Source of the DNA: Ciborinia camelliae
Lineage: Eukaryota > Ascomycota > Leotiomycetes > Helotiales > Sclerotiniaceae
Assembly: GCA_025890175.1 (NCBI GenBank)
Contig: JANPYM010000002.1
Coordinates: forward strand, 1,351,976 to 1,415,975
DNA length: 64,000 nucleotides
Direction: 5' to 3'
Shown here: positions 11,763-22,791 of the stretch, piece after piece
Layout of the letters: each line of letters begins with the position of its first letter
How positions within the stretch are numbered: the stretch's first letter is position 1
Program-made: the position numbers and the translations under genes
The notes under the pieces: generated by a model
The model's database searches: none
Seen by the model: the letters and a program-made list of their open reading frames with translations, nothing else
Told to the model about the DNA's origin: nothing

Positions 11763-12590
11763 ATGTCTACCTCGACATCATCCACCACCCACTCCGAATC
11801 GGTGTCCACATCCCTCCTCTACAACCGTTGGGCCGCAACTTACGACACAGACTGTAATCCTTTACAAATCCTCGACTCAGCCCTCATTCCCTCCTTACTA
11901 AATACATTATTCACACTTCCATCCAAGACTCAAAATGCCATCGCAATCACCGAATTAGGATGTGGTACCGCCCGCAATACTATCCGGTTCCTCAAATCAC
12001 CTATTTCCAAAAACATTTCCAATATTCATGCTCTTGATCTCTCACCCGCAATGCTTGAAATTGCTCGGTCTCGTTGCGCCCCATTCATCACCGAGAATGC
12101 TAGTCCTTGCCCCAGTATCCAATTCAACGAGTTCAATGCCCTTGAACCTCAAAACAACCCTGAAGTTTCGAAGTTAATTGAAGGAAAAGCGAATATGGTG
12201 ATTAGTACTCTTGTTCTTGAGCATCTTCCCCTTTCTACGTTTTTCTCGGCTGTAACCTTCTTACTTAAACCTGATTCGGAAGCGAGCAAGGCAAGAGTGC
12301 TAATCACCAATATGCACGCTGAGATGGGTCGATTATCACAAGCTGGATTTGTAGACGAAATTGAAGGAAAGAAAACAAAAATCAGGGGGGAGAGTTATGT
12401 CTATGAGATTGACGAAGTTGCAGAGGAGGGGAAGAAATGGGGGTTTCATGTTGTAGGAGAGGTGCTAGAAAGGAGGATAGAAGAGGGGGATATTGAGGAC
12501 GAGAATGGATTAATATTAGGAAAGAGGGGAAAGAAATGGATGGGAAAGAGGATGTGGTTTGGAATGGTGATGGAGAGGGAGGCGGGGTAA
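11763..12590 (+). CDS. Class I SAM-dependent methyltransferase
   Basis: Single-exon gene of 275 residues. I choose the ATG at 11763 (context CAAA-ATG) over a non-ATG frame opening upstream. The Rossmann-fold methyltransferase motif I is ELGCGTARNTIRFL, followed by acidic motif II in IHALDLSPAMLEIAR and by a post-motif region ANMVISTLVLEHLPLSTF. The YNRWAATYD segment before motif I resembles the methyltransf_25/UbiE-like subgroup. Substrate cannot be told. The C-terminal 70 residues are Lys/Glu/Gly-rich. No intron is needed. The neighbour on the right is convergent (HER2, 470 bp apart), so no operon-like logic applies. Confidence 0.83.
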   Translation: MSTSTSSTTHSESVSTSLLYNRWAATYDTDCNPLQILDSALIPSLLNTLFTLPSKTQNAIAITELGCGTARNTIRFLKSPISKNISNIHALDLSPAMLEIARSRCAPFITENASPCPSIQFNEFNALEPQNNPEVSKLIEGKANMVISTLVLEHLPLSTFFSAVTFLLKPDSEASKARVLITNMHAEMGRLSQAGFVDEIEGKKTKIRGESYVYEIDEVAEEGKKWGFHVVGEVLERRIEEGDIEDENGLILGKRGKKWMGKRMWFGMVMEREAG

Positions 12591-13060
12591 AATAGTGTAG
12601 GGCCAAGAGATGATTTATAGATCGGATGGTAAAACTATCTGAAAGATTAAACAATTCATTAAAAATAGACTATCAGTTTTGCGTTGTAGATCGCCAAACT
12701 AAGAACTTTGACCTTGAAAGAATTGTATTCCGGAATAGAACAGAGACTCTCAAGATCTTCAAAAAGTTTCCGTGGCTAGACGAGGAAAGTATTCTACAAA
12801 TGCCTTGCGTATAAGTTATAGTACCTACTTTTATACCATACATCAGCGTCTATTTAATATCGTCTAACCTGTCGCATTAAAGGCCAAATGACAACCGAGA
12901 AGATGAATATTGTCAGGAAACAAATGTGATCAAACCACGATACCAAACTACTACGACAAGTTTGTTTGTGTCGCTTTGTTCCGGTAGAGACCTCAGTCTA
13001 GTAACAAGAATGTGTTCGGGTATAGATAGGATCATGACTATGCCTTCCTAGCTGATGTAG
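12591..13060. other. Convergent 3' intergenic region
   Basis: Space between the methyltransferase stop and the HER2 stop. A 62-codon open frame at 12626-12814 has no family likeness. Presumably contains both 3' UTRs and polyadenylation sites. Confidence 0.5.
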
Positions 13061-15032
13061 TCAATCTCTTCTTCCCGACCCGAATCTCCGTTCTTCCCAT
13101 CTGTCAATGTCTTTTTCACACACATCTTGTTGATACCTCATTTGTTTTGTTAGGTGCTGCTTTCTCTTCCGGCGGCGCAAAGCTTTGAGGGAGAGTACCT
13201 TGTCGGAAGCGGCATCTTCCCTCCAGGACTCTGTATCCAAGCCCTCCCCTTCAATATCCTCTGCCACTTTCGACTTTGCTTTCTCCGCCTCAGCTTTGGT
13301 TATTTCTCTCGACAAGGCTTCTATCTCTGCGCTCGAAGCTTCCAAGCTCTCTCGCTGCCATTTATCGAAGTCTTTCTTCCACCCCTCATATATATGATTA
13401 ACCCACATCATTTCTATCATAGAAGCAATCTGTAAGATGCGACCATCATCTGAGTGCTGGCCCATAATTTGTATACCAACAGTTGAAGGTCTGCTCTGCT
13501 TGGAAAATTTATATGGTAGTGTACATGGTATACTCACGGAAGGTATACCAGCCAGACTGGCAGGTACTGTAAATATATCATTCATGTAAACATCAACCGG
13601 TGTTTGGTGCTCAGTAATATCTTGAATGAGTGGTGAGAGGGTAGGAGCTGTCGGACAGAGAATTATATCCACTTCTGCAGGCCCCAATTTATCCTCGAGG
13701 GGAATGCCTTCGTCCATGTCACCAAGGTCAAATTGTTCTTCTGGGCGCAGATAGTTTGGCATGGAGAAGACACGGTCAAAATCTCTTTGCACCAATCGTC
13801 TAACCTTTTGTGCTTTAATAAAGTAATTGTCAAGAGCCTCGGAACTTAGTGAGTATGACCCAAGAAGAATTCGCCTCTTCACTTCATCGCCAAAGCCGGC
13901 ACCCCTAGTCTTGGAATAGAGGACATCCCCAGCTCCATCACTTGATTTGTCTCGAGTGCCGTACCTTACTCCATCATATTTCGAAAGATTGGAAGATGCT
14001 TCGGCTGCGGCAAGTATGTAATATGCAGATAGAGCATGCTTTGTGTTTGGAAGTGATATCGGAACAATCGTGCATCCGAAACGTTGAAGAAATTTCAACA
14101 TTCGTTGCCACGCCCATGAAACTTCTAGGTCCAGTTCAGAAATATTGTATTCGATTGGAACACCAACTTTCAGCTCTTTGAGATAAAATGAATCGTGCGG
14201 GGAAGAGGTTTTCGTCTTCTTAAAGAATTCCATTCGCTTTGCTTTGATACGAGCTAGACTGGGGGGCTTGAGACTAGTAGGATCCCGATGATCGTAACGT
14301 CTTATCGAGGGAAAGAAATCGCGTATTCGAACCGAACTGCGTGCTATTACGCCCACGGTATCAAGTGAATTCGCGTAAGGCACCACGCCATAGCGAGATA
14401 TGATACCGTACGAAGGTTTGAATCCTGCAGTTCCTGTGTAAGCAGCTGGCAACCTAACTGATCCACCAGTATCTGTGCCGAGTGCAATATTAGCAGCACT
14501 TGTTGCCACAGCTACTGCACTTCCACCAGAGCTTCCTCCCACGGATCTCAGTCCGAAAGGCCGATGGTGACGGACAGCGCCAAAATATGAATTTAATGAA
14601 TGCGACCCCATTCCAAATTCATCCATATTCGTCTTCCCCACAATATTTCCGGCGCGATATTTGACATCTTCTATCACGGAAGCATCGAAAGGACTCGAGT
14701 ACTGTTCGAGAATGCGAGATGCGCATGTTGTTGACTCTGAAACGGTGGCTATATTATCTTTCACAGCGACATTCCGCGATGGGCGAGGTAGTAGTTTATG
14801 GCTGTCATCTAGTATTGTTAGCCTTCATAAATATTAACTAGGGAAACTTTCCAATACCTGTGCTATAGATGGGCAATTTTGCCTGGTTCTTGTGATCCTC
14901 CGGTGAGGGCAATTTTGGGTCTGATATAAAGGCATTCAAATTTTCGTATAGATGAATTCTTCCTTCCGCATACTTCAACCGGGTAAAAAAGGACTCGGCA
15001 TGGTATACGTTCTGCAATTTAACGCGTGCCAT
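13061..15032 (-). CDS. HER2: Mitochondrial glutamyl-tRNA(Gln) amidotransferase subunit A (GatA)
   Basis: Two exons, 15032-14858 and 14808-13061, give 640 residues. It has the amidase-signature catalytic triad: Lys75 in VAVKDNIA, cis-Ser151 in GGSSGGSAVAVA and nucleophile Ser175 in GTDTGGSVRLPA. The Ser spacing of 24 equals that of bacterial GatA. Downstream are GFKPSYGIISRYGVVPYANSLD and the amidase core to about residue 540. GatA releases ammonia from glutamine so that the GatB-type subunit can convert Glu-tRNA(Gln) to Gln-tRNA(Gln) in mitochondria. The product is longer than usual (about 460-550). There is an insert after DTVGVIARSSVRI, and a roughly 100-residue Lys/Glu/Arg-rich C-terminal tail likely forms a coiled coil. 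No obvious long presequence is seen. It shares a 444-bp divergent upstream region with the metallophosphatase gene. Confidence 0.93.
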
Positions 15033-15476
15033 TACATTTACTTTGACAAGTCATGTATTGGGAAAGGTAAATAACTTTAAATACCTACCTACCTACGATT
15101 TTTTGGATTTCTTGGATTTCTTGAAGCATCCATCCAAGCTTCATGATCGGACAAAATCGAATGGTTTCTCCGACCCGAGCTCCAGCTGTAGATGATTAAC
15201 CTTCAAGGTTCTTATCTTGAAAGCTCCCTGCCACAGGATTAATAAATCAGCATTCACTCTGCCTGACCATACTCCGTACGCAAGTAGATCTCACTCACTC
15301 AGTAACTGTGTCTCACTGTATTGGATATCAGTTGCACCTGTTTTATCTCGCTATCCTTCTTTTCCCTCCTCAAACTTCATAAGTATCGTATCTTTCCTTT
15401 TCCTACAGTCTTATTGTGTGACAGTCACTTCAAGATTCAAAATCCGAATGGTAGTGCGCATTAAGGCACGAGCACG
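15033..15476. promoter_or_regulatory. Divergent promoter region, HER2 / metallophosphatase
   Basis: A 444-bp non-coding gap separates two divergent start codons. It contains a TACCTACCTACC run at 15084-15096, a GGATTTCTT duplication at 15103-15122 and an ACTCCGTACG word at 15271. A shared bidirectional promoter is inferred from geometry only. Confidence 0.45.
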
Positions 15477-17416
15477 ATGAAGATGACGAGGCATCTATTG
15501 ACCTTGATTGGTCTTCTCTCATCTCTCGCCGCTGGCAGCCAACCTTCTGCTCCAGCTGCTATACCGGCACCTATGAGACCATTACAATGGGGCCAACTAA
15601 ATTTCCTACAAACTACAGATACTCATGGATGGCATGCGGGTCATCTACAAGAGTATGTTGAGCTATAAACTATTGGGAAATAAGGGAGACTAATTGGATT
15701 CTTAGGGCACAGTACTCCGCGGACTGGGGTGATTATATATCATTCGCAGAACAGATGAAGAAGCAAGCAGATGAGAAAGGGGTGGATCTCTTACTTGTCG
15801 ATACCGGAGATCGAATCGAGGGGAATGGGTTATATGATGCATCGGATCCCAAAGGGCGTTATACATATGACATTTTCAGGGAACAGGATATCGACATAAT
15901 CTGCACCGGAAACCATGAGTTATACAAGGCAGATGCGGCCGCACGAGAATACGACCAAACTGTGCCAAACTTCAAGGGCAATTATCTTGCTTCAAATCTC
16001 GACTATATAAATCCGAAGACTGGGGAACAAATTCCAATGGCGAGAAGGTATCGCAAGTTCACAACAAAGAATCAAGGGATCAAAGTGGTGGCATTTGGAT
16101 TTCTCTTTGATTTCCATAGAAACGCCAACAATACTGTTGTTCAAGATGTTGAAAAGACTATCAAAGAAGAATGGTTTCAACAAGCAATTCGAGAAGATGC
16201 TGATTTGTTTGTGGTCATTGGTCATGTAACTCTGGACGGGCCAGAATACAAGGCTATATACAAGGCTTTAAGAGAACAAAATTGGGATACTCCAATCCAA
16301 TTCTTTGGTGGCCATAGCCATATTCGAAGCTTTGCTAAATATGACTCTAAGGCATATGGTCTACAGAGCGGTAGATACATGGAGACCGTTGGCTGGATGT
16401 CAATTGACGGTATGAAAAAGAACGAAAGGGAAAAGACGCCTAAGAAAACAGTCCTTTCTGCTGCACAAGATGCCGAGGTTGAGAAACATGCAAGCATGTC
16501 TTTTCAAAGAAGATATATTGACAACAATCTGTTTGGCTATCATTTTCATACTGGGTTAAACGATACAACTTTCCCTACGGAGCATGGCAAGAACGTTTCT
16601 GACTCCATCACTAAAGCGCGAAAGGCTCTAAACCTCGACCACAATTTCGGTTGTGCCCCAAAAGATCTCTGGATGAGCAGAGCCAAATATCCCAGCAAAG
16701 ACAGTCTTTTCTCCTGGCTTGGTGATGAAGTAATTCCAGATGTTATATCCCATCCTGATCGAAAAGACGTCCCAACAATAGCCATAACTAACACTGGTGC
16801 CATGAGATTTGACATCTTCAAAGGTGCCTTTACAAGGGACACGACCTTTATCATCTCTCCATTCGTCAGCAAATTTCTCTATATAAAAGACGTGCCACTC
16901 ACTGCTGCTGAAAAGGTTCTCACTCTTCTCAACAGCGGCGGCAATATATTTTCATCCTCAAGTCTAGATATAAACAATCTTGCACCACCCGAACACCTGT
17001 CCTACAAAACTGATATCCTCTCCCCTTCAATACCTATCTCATATCTTCCACCACGACCTTACGCTCAATCTCCTCTTCTCTCGTCTTCTTCCCCCTCAAC
17101 CCACAGACCCGACCTCATCCCTGGCTATACCACAAAGGATGACGGCGGCTCCGATGGTGACGACACAGTTCATACACCTATCACTTTCCACCGTGTACCT
17201 AATTGCATCGAGTCCCGCATTAATTTTCCTTCCACGAACCCAAATCCTGAAACTGTAGATTTAGTCTTTATTGATTTCATAGAACCATGGGTCCTTGTTG
17301 CACTGCGCTTTTCCGGGGCAGAATATACGAATGAGGATGTGAGTAGTTATAGAAATGAGACGTTGACAGATTTGATGGCGGGGTGGATCAAGGAGAATTG
17401 GGGTCAGGACTGTTAG
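15477..17416 (+). CDS. Secreted 5'-nucleotidase-like calcineurin-type metallophosphatase
   Basis: Two exons, 15477-15652 and 15706-17416, give 628 residues. The N-terminus ([17 protein letters not shown]) is a signal peptide. A second Met two codons in (15483) is an equally good start. Metal-binding motifs follow in order: [40 protein letters not shown] and [11 protein letters not shown]. This is the UshA/5'-nucleotidase-type metallophosphoesterase layout, and the C-terminal half ([20 protein letters not shown]) matches the substrate-binding domain. It resembles the yeast YHR202W (Smn1) group of vacuolar/secreted nucleotidases. The predicted role is dephosphorylation of nucleotides or related phosphoesters outside the cytosol. 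The intron 15653-15705 is GTATGT...TTAG. A Ser/Pro-rich loop (about residues 520-570) interrupts the C-terminal domain. Confidence 0.87.
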
Positions 17417-17794
17417 ATTGGTTTACGGAGGAGTTAGATTGCATAGGGTGGACTTGTTTGATGTTAGGATAGACTGCATGGTTCTACGGGAGTGGCGTTC
17501 TTGTTATATACCTCCCTCGTTATTGTAATAAGGTTTTAATGGGAGTGAGGCGGTGCATTTACATAGAAAGGGAGCTGTTAGTTACATTGAACATATGGCG
17601 CAGGGCGTTTAATCGTCCGAACTGCAGTCCAAGGATAAAAATCCTTCATTCTTGAATATCTTTCACGCACTGATTCGGGTTGTAATTTCTGAATTCATTC
17701 AAAACACCACTCTATTCATAATTTCATGTATACTTCTGCCGATATCCATTATACCTAAAATCACATCATTGCCAAACCTAGTGTCCCATCCATC
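17417..17794. other. Convergent 3' intergenic region
   Basis: Between the metallophosphatase stop and the O-methyltransferase stop. No coding sequence is supported; likely two 3' UTRs. Confidence 0.5.
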
Positions 17795-19096
17795 TTAATC
17801 CTTCAACCTCCCCATTCCGATTCCATCAAACAATGGCAATAAAAATGTCTCCAACCTTTCCTCGCCAACCATCAGATCGTTAAACTCTCTCAAGGCATCC
17901 AATTCGCCCTCTTTCCAGGTCTTTTCTCCGTTCTTTAGGGCCCAGGGGTTGGAGACACTGGAATCGGCGACGACTGGATGGGGTTAGTTATTTTTTTTTG
18001 TAAATTTGACATGGGGAAGCGCTTTGGGGGGATGAAGTTGGGAGTTGGAAGCTGGAAGGGGGGAGGAGATAAAATGGATTTGGGAATGGGAATGGGAACG
18101 GGAATGGGAATGGCGGTAAGGGGGGAGTGAAACGAGAGAAAAGATAGCCCACGTGCGCGGCGCAGGATATTGTCTGCGAGAATTAGACCACCGGGACGGA
18201 GGAGACGGGATTTTGTGGAAGAGGGGGGAGAGAGGGAGAGGATGAGATCAAGATAGGTGGGATATGAAGTCTTGTCGGCGTCGATGAAGATCAAATCGTA
18301 GGGTTCTTGGAGGGTGGCGATTAAACTTTTTATTCTGTGGTGGAGTCAGAGAGAGAGAGAGAGGATGTCGAAATATCTGGTGAGAGGAGAGGGGAAGAGG
18401 AAATGATGGGAATTTCACATACGATTCACGCGCATCGCCAGTGAGTATCTCAATGTTGTTGAGATTGTTTTTGGTAAAGGCTTCGCGGGCCGTTTCGGCG
18501 TATTCGGGGGAGAATTCTAGGCCTGTTACGTGACCTTCGGGGCCGACAGCCTCGGACCACTGGGTCGAGTTTAATAAGCATGTGATTGATTTTCCATGGG
18601 ATGGGAGAAAAAAATGGTGGGGAAATTACACCCATAGTAGAAAATCCGATGTAGGTTCCGATCTCTAGGACTAGTTTCGCAAAGTCAATACATGAACATA
18701 TCGATATAAAGGTGACAAGGAAACACGGATCTGAGTAGCACAACAGCAGGAGAATCTCGCAGCTTTGTTATTGTCCCACTTCGTGACATGATGATGCATG
18801 CTAGCCATCAAACACATGGTGAACTTGAGGGATAGCATGGCAACCCCGCACAACCCCACCAAAACACAAGAGCCACTGTAGAACATACTTCTTTTAGCAC
18901 CCATCACCCTCGACATAAAGATCTGGAACTGGGCTTGAAAGGGCGAGATCATGAAATTGGCCTTTGCTTGAGTTAATCCCCAGGCATGATGGTCTAATAT
19001 ATGTTTCGGAAGTTGGGTTGAATGTTCGAGGGAATATTTCGTCACCGCTTGGGAAACTTCGGGGTTTGGGTAGAGAGGTGTATCGTTATCCTTCAT
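17795..19096 (-). CDS. CCoAOMT-like (family 3) O-methyltransferase
   Basis: Five exons give 248 residues: 19096-18889, 18670-18630 (41 nt), 18559-18423, 18334-18153 and 17973-17795. All junctions keep phase. The protein starts MKDNDTPLYPNPEVSQ and carries LEIGTYIGFSTMGWSEAVG (SAM motif I), GHVTGLEFSPEYAETAR (motif II), GDARES, YDLIFIDADKTSYPTY (metal-binding Asp motif) and LLRPGGLILADNILRRALV. It ends DSSVSNPWALKN...DGIGMGRLKD. The IDADK and ADN signatures identify the divalent-metal-dependent catechol/caffeoyl-CoA O-methyltransferase family, which methylates vicinal hydroxyls. Intron 1 is long for this window (218 nt). Intron 4 contains GGGAATGG repeats. The physiological substrate is unknown. 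It is divergent from ISN1. Confidence 0.88.
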
Positions 19097-19951
19097 TTTG
19101 CCGAGTTCTTCGGACTCTAAAGGTGATGGAGGTTTTGGGGGAGTAGTGACTTATTGTTAAGTTGGTTGGTTCAAAATACCTACTACCTAGGTAGAGATGT
19201 CTGGTAGCACGAGAGAGAAGATCGATGTCGGGTGGTATCATAAAGATTTGATAAGATTACCCGTAAGGTTATGCGGGGTTAGACTCTTTCCCCAAGAAAA
19301 GATCACCTGCAGTGACGTGATACATCGGGATCACTCCGAGTAGACACACGTGATTGACCTCCTTTTTTGGTTTTAGAGGTAACCAGACGGAGGTAACCTT
19401 AGAAAGAAAGTGTGTTCATTAGATAGGTTACGTTAGATTTTGAGGAACATCGAATTGGTTAAGGAAAGCGATTTCAATTATGAAGTGTCATGCTTTTCTT
19501 CCTCCTCTTCTTCCTCCTCCTCCACACTATCACTTGTCAATAACTGATATCGATTGCCCAGGTGTACTTGCACTGTACTCAAATGAAATACAGAAATAGA
19601 AAGGCTTAACAAGGGCAATCAAGCGCTATATTTGCGGGGTCGGCAGTGCTAACAGGGGTATTAATCTATGACTTCGGGGTCCAATTTAATTGGCTGCAGC
19701 GCTGTCACTGTCACACCACATGTGTGGCATATCATATCGGTCGCTGTGCATTGGCCAACAATGCAATGCAATCCATCTCAAGCAATCAATCGCCTTGCCT
19801 CGACCAACGGTGAGGTTACTACATAGAGTACTTAAACTTCGATATACTTCAAATCTTGTCTTCTCTTCAACCCTCAAACAATCACAAACCATCTTCTTCC
19901 TCCCTTAAGAACTTATATTTTGACAATTCCTCTTCAATTCATTCTGTTAAA
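19097..19951. promoter_or_regulatory. Divergent upstream region, O-methyltransferase / ISN1
   Basis: An 855-bp gap separates two divergent ATGs. It has a CT-rich tract (CTTCCTCCTCTTCTTCC, 19497-19525) and a TACCTACTACCTAGGTAG word at 19178-19195. The ISN1 start sits in TTAAAATGACT, a good A-rich fungal context. No recognisable factor site is claimed. Confidence 0.4.
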
Positions 19952-21799
19952 ATGACTACAAGGTACTTCTCCATTCTCAGCACATTGCATGCACACCGTT
20001 TGTACTCACCGTTCTGATAGATATCGAGTTGAGTGTACGTGTTCATAGAATATTCCCAACGAAAATATTTAATTCTAATTCTATTCAGATGCACTCAAAA
20101 CTCATCGACGAGATCAGTTCATAGGTATCATCAATCAATTTCGCTTTCTGTTATCCCCCCTTTACCCATTTGCTATGTAGATAGGACACGGTACTACGAT
20201 TATCTTGGAGATCCCGAGTTCTATATTGGGCAAGTGCCCCCCCAAATTTGGGAAATCTGTTGCTAATTCCCAATGAAAAGAATGGATCAAAGGTTTATTG
20301 GCCGTACCATTCGTGTTGCATTCACAACCAACCGGTGTGTTCGAGTCGAGAAAGGGTACTACAATTGGTGAAATGGCAGAGATTGCCCACCGCCGTTATG
20401 CAGAAATCATGCAAGATGTTGAAGATATGATTGATGATCATAGTGAGTATAATCCTTTGTGTCATCAATTGAGATACTAAAATCATCAAGTCGCTCATCA
20501 AAAAGTTGGTTTGGGAGGCCAATCCAAATTGAAGCTACTGGTTCCCAGTATTGGTATATTTTTCACCCGACTTCCACTGGCGGAAGCTTTTAGATATCAG
20601 GATAGGAAACGTTTCATTTCGTCGAGACGATTTGTTCCACCTTCTTTTAACGATATTAGATTGATTTTGAATACTGCGCAGCTCATGGGAGTTACTTCTG
20701 CCGGTTCAGTGGATCTCGCTACTTTTGATGGTGATGTCACTTTGTAAGTCATAGTCGTCCAATGAGAACCAAACTACTGACCGAAGCCTTGAAGGTATGA
20801 TGATGGTAAAAGTCTCGAACCTACGAATCCTGTTATTGAGCGAATAATTAGTAAGTTCCACAACTTAGTTTTCCTGCTCAAGTACTTATAGCAATAGATC
20901 TTATGAGCCACAATACCAAAATTGGTATTGTAACCGCGGCTGGGTATACTGAGGCCGACAAGTATTACGGAAGACTTCATGGACTGTTGGAAGCAATTAA
21001 AGCCTCCACCATTCTTACACCAGAACAAAAGAAGAATCTTATTATAATGGGTAAATCACCTTTATCTTTGTCTCTTCACAATGATTCCTTTTCTTCGTCA
21101 CCTTTATTTCACTCCAATTCATATACACCCATCTCAACTCTGGCCCCATACCCCCATACCCCCGGAATCTCCAAGAGTATCAGTTTCTCTTCCTAACACC
21201 ACACAGGCGGGGAATCCAACTTCCTATTCACGTATGACCCCACTTCTCCACACCTGTTAACCTATCACCCCCGCCGCTCTTGGATTCTGCCCAGCATGTC
21301 CACCTGGACCCAACCGAGTATAACTGCTCTTCTCGACCTCGCCGAATCCTCTCTCCGCGAATGTGTCACCAATCTCGCTTTACCCGCCACCATTCTTCGA
21401 AAAGAACGAGCTGTAGGCATCATTCCTAGTGAACCAGGCTTCAAGTTTTCACGGGAAGCCCTCGAAGAAACAGTTCTGGTTGTACAAAAGAAGCTCGAGA
21501 TGTCGGATGTTGGTCGTTCATTACCTTTTTGCGCCTTCAATGGAGGAAACGATGTTTTTGTGGATATTGGCGACAAGAGCTGGGGAGTATTGGTTTGCCA
21601 GAAGTTTTTTGGTGGGAATGTCGAGGATGAAGATCAGTGGATTAGAGGAGAAAGAACATTGCATGTTGGAGATCAGTTTTTGAGTGCTGGAAGCAATGAT
21701 TTCAAGGCGAGAGTGGTGGGGACCACGGCTTGGATTGCAAGTCCTAGTGAGACGGTAGAATTGTTGGATGAATTAGGGGGGCTTATTCAGAGGAAGTAA
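19952..21799 (+). CDS. ISN1: IMP-specific 5'-nucleotidase
   Basis: Eight exons give 427 residues: 19952-19962, 20021-20034, 20089-20124, 20281-20442, 20491-20743, 20795-20850, 20892-21050 and 21207-21799. The joined start reads MTTRYRVEYALKTHRRD, followed by EWIKGLLAVPFVLHSQP and AEIAHRRYAEIM. Next come LGGQSKLKLLVPSIGIFFTRLP, the HAD-like segment VDLATFDGDVTLYDDG, a second conserved stretch KIGIVTAAGYTEADKYYGRL and the ERAVGIIP and FNGGNDVFVDIGDKSWGV motifs. The ATFDGDVTLY motif supplies the catalytic aspartates. ISN1 hydrolyses IMP to inosine and controls purine nucleotide balance in the cytosol. Every junction preserves phase and family sequence, so the eight-exon model is strong. The first two coding exons are only 11 and 14 nt. 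Confidence 0.95.
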
Positions 21800-22791
21800 G
21801 GATGGAGCAGAGGTTGTCTGGTTGTATATTTTGAGGCATGTGGAGTTAGTTGTATTAGCATGAGCAATTTCATTTTTATCCTGGGGGTCGGAGTTAGGGT
21901 AGTAGGTAGTAGGTAGTAGGTAGTAGGTAGTAGCTAGTCTAAATGTACGAACAATTCGACATATTGATATCAAGCCTAGTGTCAAGACGGCAATGTATAC
22001 ACTTATTATTAGGCTGATCAATTGAACAATCAACAGTTGGAGTGATGTTGTAGGTACTTCCTAACCATGTCACGTTATTATACTCCGTACCTAAGGTAAA
22101 TTTCGCCAAGGGCTCGTGCATAGGTCCTTTAAGGACTCAAGATTGAGGGGACCTCGGGAGGCATTTCGAGTCTCAAAAGGGATTCCTAGGTAAAGACCTG
22201 ATCATTAGGTAGGTATTTTCCATTTTGATCTCCTACATGATTTCATTATGGTGATAAAACAATACCTAGGTTATGGACCGCGATATATATAAATTATTTC
22301 AATTATTTCAATTATATTTAATTATATTTAATAGGTAAACCATTATTCTTATTAAAAAAACTTAATATTCTATAACAATAGCTTCGAAAATAATTCACTA
22401 ATTAATCTATGATATCCCTTTCCCCCAGAAGATTTAACGGGCGTTTACCTATAAACCTATCAAAATTATCTACCTAGGATCTAGGTACTCGGCATCATCT
22501 TGTCTTTAAGGTTATTGAAAGTCTTTAACTTTCTTCAAATACACTCTCACAATTACAATTGTGGATTAGGATTTCCAAGACCTCAGCTCTTCCTGTCTCG
22601 TGGAACGAGGCGCTTAGATTCAATATGATTTTACTAGTCTATTTATTTTAAGGAGGGAGCAACAGCCAGCCAGCCAGCCAGCCAGCCATACCTATTCAAT
22701 TCCAATTCAAGTTGCTCCCCGAAACCCGACATCTCATCTCATTATCTTCAACCAAATTTCCCTTTCAATTAATCACGAAAGATCAAATAAA
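21800..22791. other. Intergenic region, ISN1 to ERG27
   Basis: No gene is supported. It contains a 7-bp GTAGTAG repeat (about five copies, 21898-21935), an AT-rich stretch (22270-22400), a CAGC(CAGC)n run at 22667-22687 and the ERG27 promoter. ACTCCGTAC and CCTAGGT words occur at 22081 and 22471. Confidence 0.6.
21898..21935. repeat. GTAGTAG heptamer tandem repeat
   Basis: About five consecutive 7-bp units lie roughly 100 bp downstream of the ISN1 stop. It is a simple repeat, probably in the 3' flank. Confidence 0.85.

Noticed and set aside
17417..19951. O-methyltransferase, methyltransferase (11763) and GST as a biosynthetic cluster
   Set aside because: They are separated by housekeeping genes on mixed strands and no core synthase is nearby.
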